Assembly (NCBI GenBank): GCA_949126835.1
Contig: OX421500.1
Location: forward strand, 32,842,141-32,906,140
Length of the DNA: 64,000 nucleotides
Direction of reading: 5' to 3'
Source of the DNA: Anisus vortex
Lineage: Eukaryota; Mollusca; Gastropoda; Planorbidae
Under the pieces are notes generated by a model. The model saw only the letters and a list, made by a program, of their open reading frames with translations, was not told the DNA's origin and did no database searches. Below, in pieces: positions 50,401 to 62,400 of this stretch (the first letter of the stretch is position 1; the number at the start of each line of letters is the position of its first letter). Both the position numbers and the translations under genes were made by a program.

Positions 50401-53400
50401 TTAAAATTATAATAGATATTATGTTCTTTCTTGTCAATACAATAACAGAATCAACAATAAATGAAAAAAAAAACAAAAAAAACAACTGATAATTGATTTT
50501 CTTTCATCGAATCAAAATATATAGTCATTTGTAAAAACTAATAAATACCTGCTGTTCCGATGTCTGTACCAAGACTAACTGTTTTCTTTGAGTATGTTAA
50601 TTGATAGTCTTTCAGATTTTTATTAGTTAAATATCCAACGAAAACTACCCTGTTTGGCACATATTCCCAATTCATTGTATCATTTTTGTACATTGTTAAA
50701 GCATATGTAGTTGTACCATCACTAGCAAGAATTACTTGAAAAGTATTAACCTCTGCCTGTGAATGAAACAAACACAAATCACATTTTCAATGCTGTTAAC
50801 CTCTATAATGTAAAAGTTTATGATAAAGTTTGTCTAAAATTGTGAGATGTGTTGGTCTAGCTCTAATATGCTCCAATTTTCATGCTGAAAGTCCTGGGTT
50901 TAAATCCATGTTCTAGGGTCTGAAGGTGTATCTAGCCAACTCTATTTAAAGATCACCTGAGATTAGTTGGGGAAAGTAAAGGCAACTTGGCTTACAATTT
51001 CCCCTAATACTATGGTCACATAGATTTTTTTATCAGTCCTTCACTTGTCAAACTTGAACTGAGAGGAAAACTTTACTTGTTTGTATTTTCATTTAAAACT
51101 GATCTCTTGATGTGAATGAATGCCGGAACTACTGTCCAGTATCAGACCTCCCCTACCTTTCCAATCTCCTAGAGCGTGTCATCCTCGAGCAATTGAATGT
51201 CCACCTGTCCCTGAACTCGCTTATGCCCGTGTTTCAGTCGGCATACCGCCCCAATCAAAGCACTGAGATAGCGCTACTGTGGATCACCACCGACCTCCTC
51301 AACGCCGCAGACAGAGGTCTCGTCTCTGCCCTTGTGTTATTGGACTTGTCCGCGGCCTTTGACACAATTGACCACCACCTACTCATCGATCGCCTCAGCT
51401 TCACGTTTGGCATACACGATATCACCATCTCCTGGTTCAAGAGCTACATTGACGATCGCTCCCAGACCGTCACTACTGAATCTTTGTCCTCCCAGCCCGT
51501 CACTGTCGCTATGGTGTACCACAGGGGTCCGTCCTCGGCCCAGTCCTTTTCACTTTGTACACCCAACCCCTTTCCCTCGTCATCGAGCGACACAACCTTA
51601 ATTATCACTTTTTCGCTGATGACACCCAGCTCCTAAACAGCGCCAAGTCTGAGGACATCAACGAGCTCCTTGCTTTTATCTCCTGTTGTTTCCTGGATAT
51701 CAAGAACTGGATGACAGAAAACAAGTTGAAGCTCAACAGCGATAAGACCGAAGCCCTACTCGTAGGGACGAGAAAGAAGCTTGCTTCCCTCAGCGTGTCT
51801 GACCTCCATTTGGGTGACGCTACTGTGCCCTTCTCCCCAACTGTAAAGAGCCTCGGCATGTTTCTGGATTCCACTCTGTCCATGCAACCCCACATCTCCT
51901 TCATCATTAAAACCTGCTTTTTTCACCTGCGACGTATTGCCACTATCTACCTTACTCCGGAAGCTTGTACCAAGCTCGTCATCACTCTCCTCTTCTCTCG
52001 TTTGGACTATTGTAACTCTCTTCTGGCCGGCCTCCCTGCCTCTTCCATTCAAGGACTCCAACGCATCCAAAACTGCGCTGCCAGACTAGTCCTAAAAAAG
52101 AAGAAGTCTGACCACATCTCACCTCTGCTGTACTCTCTGCACTGGCTCCCTATTCAAAATAGGATTTCATATGAACTGGCATCTTTATGCTATAAATGCC
52201 TCAATGACTCTGACCCGGACTACCTAATTTCCTGTCTGGAAATCTATACAAAACCACGCCCACTTCGATCGGCTGCGGACAAACTCAATTTGATGATCCC
52301 GCGGACAAAACTCGTGACAGCTGGTCAGCGGGCCTTCACCTACTCCAGCCCCTCCGCATGGAACACCCTGCCACTCCAGCTGCGACAAAGCTTGAACTTT
52401 AACATCTTCAAGACCGGACTCAAGACTCACCTGTTTCTTATGGACTCCTAGCTCACTCACATTTTTTTTTTTTAAATATTTGCCTGTTATTGTTATCATG
52501 GTTTGTAATTGTTAAGCGCATAGAACTGATTGCGGGATATGCGCTATATAATCTTCATTTATTATTATTATTATTATACCTACAAAATATTATTGAAAAC
52601 TGTGACAATGGCCCTACAAGAAGATATTGAGTGGATTTATATTTACCAAAGAATATTGGTAATTAACTGTTAGAATGTAAAAATCTTATTCCTAATCAAA
52701 ATGCAAGATTTAACTAAAAAAACTGAGTAGCATAAAACACAATCTTCTGTCAAGAAGGAGTGTATATAACATAAATGATAAGTAAAGTGCAAATGTTTTT
52801 TTCTCAATTAGTTATATTTTAAAAATTATCTGTTAAATGATTTTTATCTAATTCAATTAAACATTTAACTCAGAAACTAAGCAGACAGCTGCAGAATGAA
52901 TATGTAAACAATGTAATTTCTAAAGATAATAATAAAAACTTATGGTCCTACATTAAATCAAGAAAAATGGACACTACAGGCATAGCTCCACTAAAAGGCC
53001 AAAACAACGAAACTTATAATGATAATGAAACTAAAGCTAATATCCTAAACACACACTTTGCATCATCTTTTTCAAATCCAGGTGACAAAGAAATATTCAA
53101 ACAAACTAGAAGAGATAGGACATATAAATGTAGATGAAAAAGGCATTAAACAACTCCTAACCAACTTAAAAGTTAACAAAGCTTCTGGTCCAGATGAAAT
53201 ACCAGCAAGACTGCTTAAAGAACTAACTAATGAAATATCTCAAATCTTTAAAATACTTTTTCAGGCCTCTCTAAACCAGGGCAAAGTGCCCAAAGATTGG
53301 AAATTAGCCAATGTAACCCCCCTTTTCAAAAAAGGAGATAAATCTGAACCCGGAAATTATAGACCTGTTTCTCTAACAAGCATAACATGTAAATTACTTG

Positions 53401-56400
53401 AACATATAATATATAGTAGTATAGTAAATCATCTAGACAAACTAAATGCACTGTGCCCTCACCAACATGGCTTCAGGAAAAATAGATCATGTGAGACTCA
53501 ATTGATAGGCTTAATAGATGACTTGTCTAAGGGATTAGATAATAACAACCAAATTGATGCTATATTACTAGATTTTTCAAAAGCATTTGATAAAGTTCAT
53601 CATTCTAGTCTTCTTAAAAAACTTAAATACTTTGGCATCTCTGGTCCCTTACATCAGTGGATTCAGGACTTTCTTATAGGCAGAGAACAAACAGTGATAA
53701 TAAATGGCTCTAAGTCATCACCAATAACAGTAAACTCAGGAGTTCCACAAGGAACTGTTCTAGGGCCCCTACTATTTCTAATTTACATTAATGATCTGCC
53801 AAATTGCATCAACACAGGCACAAAAGTAAGATTATTTGCAGATGATTGCATAATTTATAGAATAATAAAGACAGGAAAAGATAGTGAACTTTTACAAAAA
53901 GACCTAGATGAACTACAAAAATGGGAATCAAACTGGAGTATGTCTTTTCATCCAGAAAAATGCCAACTAATAAGGGTATCCAAGAAAAAGAAACAAATAA
54001 TAACAAACTACTTCATTCATGGTAAAGAATTAACTCAAACTAGCAATGCTAAGTATCTAGGAGTAATAATAAATGATAAGTTATCTTGGAACCCTCACAT
54101 TGATGAAGTAATTAAAAAATCAAACAAAACATTAGGATTCATAAAAAGGAACTTTTACAAATGTAATAAGAATATAAAACTAAAATGCTATCTCACATTA
54201 GTTAGACCTATACTAGAATATGCAGGATCTGTATGGGACCCATCAACTAAAGAAAACATTAAAAAATTAGAACAAATTCAAAAAAGAGCTGCAAGGTTTA
54301 TAACTAGTGAATATTCCCAATTGACAAGAGTAACACCCTTAGTCAAATCACTAAACCTAGAAACACTAGAAGACAGAAGGGCAAAGAGTAAAGTAGTAAT
54401 AATACATAAAGCATTAAACTCTAATTTAGAAATACAACCCAATAACAATCTGTTGCAAAGCTCAGATAAACATAAAGACAAAAACACCTTCCTTGTCCCT
54501 TATGCGAGAACAAATGCATATAAGTACTCTTTCTTCCCGAGTGGCATTCGGGCATGGAATGGGTTGCCTTAACAAACCAGGAAAACCAATAACCTAACAT
54601 CATTTAAAACATTAATAAAAATGCAAGACTAGACTCGGACCACGGATGAGCGTAGGACGCAATAATCTTCTTTATAGAAGGAGCGTCTGTAATGTATAAG
54701 ATAAGATAAGATCTAGTATCAAAAAACTATTAGAGTTTTAAAAAAAGAATACTATTAGCTATTAGAGTAATTAATTCATAGTATGAGCTATAAGTAAACT
54801 GATTTGCTCATCATGGATATAATTTATTTAAAGAGCCACACAATGTTGTGAAGGTGATGATGTGATAATTTCACCACACCAACATTATACAATCAATCAA
54901 CATGAATTGAATTAAACTCCCCTCACTCCCACAGTATCGGCTAGTGGTTGTAGAATAATTACTGTTCTTACAAGTCCATGAATACCAAGCATAATTAATT
55001 CATAGTATGAGCTATAAGTAAACTGATTTGCTCATCATGGATATAATTTATTTAAAGAGCCACACAATGTTGTGAAGGTGATGATGTGATAATTTCACCA
55101 CACCAACATTATACAATCAATCAACATGAATTGAATTAAACTCACCTCACTCCCACAGTATCGGCTAGTGGTTGTAGAATAATTACTGTTCTTACAAGTC
55201 CATGAATACCAAGCATAAGGCTTAGCGCTACTCCAAGTAACAACTAGTGCAGTAGTGGCATTAAATGTTTCAGTTCCAAACTTTTGGTATTCTCTGACCT
55301 GATACACAATTGAAACAAATTGCAGTTCTCTCATGGATTATAAATACCAAAATTTCTACTAGTAAATGTTTAGGGATTTTATAATGAAACAAAATGTTTC
55401 TTGTTCATATATTTTTTTATTATCAAGTTTTTGAACAGCAAAAAAGATTAGAATAGTTTAATAAAAGTATTATTACACAAATAACTATTATTAATTTACC
55501 TCATTTGTTACCCTTGTTAGAATATTTTCTAGCTGAACGTTATAAAAGTAAGTTCCTTTATTTCTGTATCTCTCATATAGGTGGTAATACACTTTATAAT
55601 CATTGTAATATGGGTCCATTTCACTCCAGAAGGGCGCAAACATATTTTGATTTGAGGCTCGTGCACTTCTGATATTTGGAGACATGACGTAGCGAGGCTC
55701 ACCAAACGTTATTGCCCCGAAAATCGAAACCTGGAAATAGACAATAAATTATCATATGAATCAATTCATTGCTCATAAGCTTAGTGTCTTTAGATATTTT
55801 CTGAAACTTGTATGTTACAACGTAAGGTTATATAAAAAACAAACAATCTTTTTATTCTGATTATTTGCCTACCTATGTAGATTGTTTTACTAATGCATTC
55901 AATATTTACTGTATTACTGGTAATAAAATAAATAATAAAAACTCAAGAGGCAATAGAAGTGAAACATATTAATATTAAAAACCTCTATAGGCCCTACTCC
56001 AATATTAGATATAGGCATATGGAATCTAAAATAAGACAAAATGAAAAATAATTAACTATAGGCTACTGTAGTAGGCTATATTAGTCATTTATATAGTTAT
56101 GATTATAGTGAGAGATGAGAATTGGCCTAGTTGTCAGTGAGTAGATCCTATACTGTAACTATATGGGACGAATTTAATCTAGCTTTACTTATACTACTAA
56201 TGCAGAAAATAGGCTTGTAAGATAGTAAACAATGTAAAGCAAAGGTGAATAGGCTATTCATTGTTGTGTATCATTCATAGCAAGGAACAAAGCTGACCAC
56301 ATTCATGTGACATGTGACACTTTCTTTGTGTCTTTTTTTTATGACATTATAATATAGTATATGGCTATTATTATTATGGGGATTAATACTAATATGAGTT

Positions 56401-59400
56401 ATGAGGGCCCCTAATAATTAATGCTTGGGAATTATTTGCAGTTGCTGGAGATTGTTATGATTGTCCAACTGGCCAACTGACTATGGTGCCCTAGTGTTGT
56501 TAGCAATGTCTTACTCTTACAGTGACTTGTCAGTTTGATTTAGCTATTTATTAAGTTAAGCTTTTGTTTCCCTCCTTTGATACTTGTCCTATAACAACTA
56601 TAATTTGCCTATAGCTTAACATTATAACCAATTATAGTTATAATATTTAAAATTTATAATAATAGCCTAATAGCCAGCCTATAATAATAATAGGCTTATC
56701 TATAATTATAAGCTATAGCCTAAGTTCTCTATATTAGGCCTAACTATAGGCCTCACTATAAGTTGCTATTAAGTAGGCCCTATTATATAGGCCTGCTATA
56801 TTTATTAGTTATAAGTCTAAGTGTCACTATACTACTATAGAGTATAATAATAATAACACTATAGTCTTTAGGTTAGGCTATAGTCTATAGTTCTAAAGAT
56901 TATACATGACATAACTAATGATATGAATCATGATAAGTCATTATAGTCATAATAAGTAGCCTATAGTCATGGACTTGGACTCATTGAAGTCATTGTAGGC
57001 CTATTAACTACTATAAGTTTAAGTCATAATAATTTATAGTGGGATATTTTAAGACTCAACTAGGCCATAGCCGCCAAAGGCTAACTATTATATCCTATCC
57101 AATCGCCAAGTAGTCCAATAGTCCTATAGCCTAGCTATAGCCTCTAGCCCTAGCCATAGCTCTAATTCGTTGTTAGTTACTGATTAAGAATTTAAAAACT
57201 TTTTACTTACATGGCAATATTGTTGCACATTTGATCCAATGGGAAGACCACTGCTGAACGATATCATTGGACTGAGTGCACCAACCTCTTGTGTAACAGC
57301 CGTGTCCCCAATTGCAGTGCCATAGGAATACAATTCTGTATTTAACAGAAAAAATATTATCGTTTGCATAACAACGCGCGTTAAACATATTTAATTGTGG
57401 TCTGTTCTTTACCGGTGGGCAACTCGGAAATTGCAAGTAGACTAGATTTAGGAATATTTAAAAATAATCTTCCCGGTTTTTGAAAAATGTGCATTTTAAA
57501 AATATATACGGGTGTTTTAATAAAGCGTCATTAACAACTTAGCAATTATTTTTTGTTTTACGAAAATTTTTAAGAATTATAAATAAAGTAAAATATTAGA
57601 AAATTATGTAAAGTGATTTTCTCAATTAAAGAAAAGACAATTTTAAATTAAATATAGTCTAGAGTCTAATAATATTTCAACATGGCATAAATTGGCATTA
57701 AAATATTTTGAATTATAAGTAGCCTATTGAACTATAGATTAGGCTTAGGCGCTTTTTAGGCCTATAGTCTAGGTCTATTTTATGATTTGAAATAATTAAT
57801 ATAGGCTAAGCTCTTCAGCTTATAGACCTAGATCTAATGGTTAAGATTAATATAGTGGGAAATATCCGAATTGACGATTTGGTGCATTTGTAGGCCTAAT
57901 CTTTATTTTTATTGCGTCATTAATAAGATGACAACTGTAACAGAAAAGTGCCATTTATTATTTTTTTGGCCAATCCCTCATTTTCAGCATCTACAATTGT
58001 CTATTAAGTGACAAAAACATTTTCAATAGGCCTATTAAATATCTAGGCTACATGAGTCGTCAAGAACTATGTAAAGAAATACAAAGGAGGCATATAAAGA
58101 TTAGTGATGCTCTCCCTTTGAAAGGCTTTCAATAAAAAAAAGTACATAAACTAAATATGAAAGATACGTTGTCACTACAGTTTTTATTGTAATAGTGTTA
58201 GTTATTTTGTTCTTTCTCTTTTAACTTTTAACAAAACACATTGTAGTCACTCGTTTTGACGGGCATAACCACTAACTAGTACATAGATAAGACAAAAATA
58301 TGTATGCTCGCGAGGATGGCAAAAGATGAGGTTTAAGACACACTGAAGGCCTCCCTAAGAAACTTTGAAAGCCTAGCCGGAGACCGATCCTCTTAGCGCA
58401 ACATGACCCAAAATGGAGCAGCAGCAGCTCACGAAGATAAAAGGCGAAGGGTCACTACTGAAACACGACAACTCAGAAAATCCAGCCAAGACAGCCCCGC
58501 TACTACCGGCCCACTGTCGCAAATACTTATGGCAAATAAAAAGGGCTCATCGGCCATCTTCGAACCCACGAGAAATCATGACTCTGACATAGGATGGCCC
58601 TCATCGAAAACGATGGACACACATCATCATCATTATCAGTCAGCCAGACTTTGAAAGTCATTGGTATAAATTGCATATACAACTGGAGAGTGGATGCACC
58701 CTTGTGGCGCTCCAGTGCTCATTTCTCTTATTTGCGAGGTACATCCCTTTAATTTGACATATTAGTATTAGTGTCGGTTTATCAAAAATTGCATGACCCA
58801 GGCTTGGATGCATTGACTGATAGCAGATAGCTTCTGTATTATAAGATGTGGTTGGGTGGTATTGAAGGCAGATGAACAATTAATTGTAGAGTATTCCGGG
58901 CGTAATGCTTTGGTGTGTCTAGAATGGCTTAGACAGCTTTAGATCAAAATCACTAACTTGTAGAACGCTTTTGATCAATTTCACTGTGACACATATTAGG
59001 TATATAGGCCTAACTCAGTTAAGCCTTTTAGAGCATTCTAAGAGCATATGGCATACCAAGTCAAATATAGTTGATATTAAAGTAGGTCTACATAAACTTG
59101 GGCTGCCATGAAAAAAGATAACGTATGGTTTGAAGAGAAGACGAGTTCAAGAAGACGAGTTCAAGAAGACGAGTTCAAGAAGACGAGTTCAAGAAGACAA
59201 TATATTTTTGACATGCGCTTTGCTTTTCAATCTAAACGCTGAGTGGCGAGAAAGTCAACGGATTAAGGATTTATCGGTTTTATATAGACGCTTCAATCCA
59301 CACTTGAGGATTAGGAAAAAGCTGACAACATATTCCTGCTCATTCACAAATTTCACATCAATTTGAAAAAAACAATCAACAATTTACCGATTAGACAGAC

Positions 59401-62400
59401 ATATTGAACTATTTCAGTTTCAGCTATTGATCATTAGATAAATATTACTTTTTTAATTGTTTACGCTGAAATTGTGTCCCAAATGTGCTTTCCCCCCACC
59501 CATATCAACAAATACCTTGCACTATTTTCCTTTCCTGGCTGGGCCAATGATATATTTAAAATAGTAAATATAATATATCCATATAGATAGATGAGAAAGA
59601 GTGAGAGAGAAAGAGAGACAGAGAGAAGAGAGAGAGAGAAGAGAGAGAGAGAAGAGAGAGAGACAGTTATGAGTAAAGATATCAGGTCAAATTATTCATA
59701 TTTCTAATTTGGAACTCATAAACAATTATAACCTTACCTTTTTGGAGCAGCTGACCTGAAACAAAGAACACTTGAATAAAAAACAAAATATCTAAAATAA
59801 TATTGTCTAAGTTACAATAGTTTAATATAGGGATCAATTTTAAGTGATAAAAAATTAAAAGGTCTGTAGGTTATTAGCATATATGTAGAATTCATAACAC
59901 ATGTGTAGCATTTTGACTTGTTCTTCAAACTACAAACTTCATAATGCCAATCAAATGCTCTAACAGTTAGTAATGTATTTACGTTGCCAATGTTTCTTGA
60001 ATACTTTAAACAGAAAAAAAAAAACACTTACTGACAAACGGTGATGCTGTTGATGCTTTAATGGTGGTAGTCCTTATGGTAGACATTGAGCTCAAGGTAT
60101 CTGAGGTTGTCATTGTGGCAGATGTTGCTAACGCTGAGGGAAGTGTTGGGGTAGGGATGGAAGCAGAAGTGGACATTGGTGTAAGTGTTTCTGTCATTTT
60201 ATTATTATTTGTAGTGAATGTCAACATTCCAGTAGTAGTTGTTGGTGATGCACTAGTTATTTTAGTTGTAATTGGTGTTGTAGGGTTTGCTGAAGTTACA
60301 TTATTTATTGTAGTATGAGTGGTTGTTGTTAAGTTGGACTTTGCTGTTGTGTAAGTAGGTGTTATAGTTGAAGCATGAATTATTTCTGTAGTTGTAGAAT
60401 GGGTGGCTGCTGGTGTACTAGTCATATTTGTTGTATTTAGGTCTGACATTGTTGCATTAGTTGTAAAAGTGGTTGCTGGTGTGTTCCACTTTTCTGTTGT
60501 AGAATAAGTAACTGTTGATAAGCTGGACCATAGTGATGTAATAGAATGCATTGGAGATGATGTGGTAGATGGTGTTCCATTTGAGGTAACTGCAATTGTT
60601 GTAGATCTGGATGTTGTAGACACAAATGCTGTTGTTGTGCTGACACCATTTGCAGTGCTATATGATACAGTAGATGTAGTAGTTGTTACAATCTGTGGTA
60701 TTTCTGAAAGGACATTTTATATTTTTGCAAGTTCAGAAAAGCATATTTTTGAATCAATAAAAAAGAAAACAGTGGATTAATTTTCTTACTAAATAAAAAT
60801 AAATTTTAAATTAAACTGCTGTCTTTTTAAATTCTCACACATATGAAGTGTCTTTTAAGAAATTAAAGCCAACTTATGACATTATTTTACAACAATTACA
60901 AACAAATTGTTAAAATTATAGTTTATCCTTTTTTTTTCCTCATCGTAACTTTTGCAAAAATGAAAATGCATTTGACACTTCTTTTAATGAAAGTTACAAA
61001 ACACACAAAAGCTTGGACTATTACTAAATGAAAACATAAATTTAAGAAAACAATATAGAAACAAAAAGGATAATTGTATAGTTTAACTTAATTTACAACT
61101 AAATAAAGTTTTCAAAATTATTTAGTTTAATTAAATTTTGTATAATTTGGTGGGTGTAAGATTTCTTAGATATAGCATTGTTTTCCCTGCATATTATATA
61201 CAAAATTAAATATTGTTTGTAAAAGCAATTAAACATAAAGTTGTGTAATGTTTCTCCTTCACTATTATTATGCATAAATATACCGGTATGCATCCAAGAT
61301 AAATTTCAAAGCCTTTTGGGAACCTTATGCAAAAAATTTCTAAACTTCAAAAGTTTTGAGAGAAACAACAAATAATTAAGCTGTGAAATGATTGATACAT
61401 TTAAATTACATTTAAACTATGAATATAGCATATAATCCTGATGCTATACCAAATCACTCAAGTCTCCTTACAGATCAAATATATAATATCTAAAAGAGCC
61501 CAATTGTATTGGTAGGGTTATAGTCTTAGAAATAAGTTAATATAAGAAAATTAGAAATCAAACTTTTGAACTCTGTACATTTTTCATCAATCAATATACC
61601 CTTTTTCTCTCAGATAACCTTTTTAGCTAGAGATATTTCAAAATTCTTTTTTTATCATCACCTTTTTTTTCACTCTCTTTACACATTCTTGATGTATATA
61701 TTGAGCCCCACTTTCTCTCTCATACAAACTTTTTTCATATCTTGACTATCTTTGTTGCTCTCTCTATATATAGTTAAATCACTTAATTTATTAACTGTCA
61801 CTAGTTCTACTCTCTCTCCCCCTCTCTATCGAACCGTGTCATTGACTTTTTAAAAAATGTTATAAAGAACAAATGTATACATTTTCTCAAACATAAAATA
61901 TTTTAAAAAGTGGATTTTTTTCTCACTGTAAAAACTGTAATTGGCCAAGAAACTAAGAAGATAGCTTCTTGAGTATGATATTAATGTAATCAGCATGGAA
62001 CTATTGGAAGACACAATTTTCTCATTTGTCAACTTGCAGTAACTTCCAAGGCTTGGTGCTGAAGTGCTGTTGCCATCATAGATCATGATGTGATCATAGC
62101 CACAAAAAACTTCAAGCATTTCAAACCTTTAAAAAAAATTATGAGGGTTATACAATGACAGTGAGCACATTTGGCAGGAAAAAAAAAAGCATTTCTATAC
62201 AAGCTACAGGAAAACCTACTTTTATTATTATTAGACATTGATTTAATTTTTGTAGTAATGTTTTTAACTAAGTAACTAGATATCCAATTAATGCTTTTAA
62301 CTAAACAACTAAAGTTTGAATTAATTAGGAAAAGTTTTATTAATAAATAAGGAAAATGTAGAAAAATAATTTAAGTCTTTAATATCTAAATAAAATATTA

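Larger units (their letters stand above)
57336..59737. other. Long intron with LINE relic and short repeats
   Basis: Besides the LINE relic near 58305-58640, the minisatellite at 59134-59200 and the GA tract at 59590-59665, this intron shows only AT-rich sequence and scattered AGGCCTA words. Confidence 0.45.

Noticed and set aside
53809..54603. Minus-strand open frames in the LINE
   Set aside because: Antisense shadows of the reverse transcriptase frame.
54911..54993. Extra NIDO exon
   Set aside because: It is a partial copy of exon 55146-55298 lacking its own acceptor-side half and with a mutated donor.
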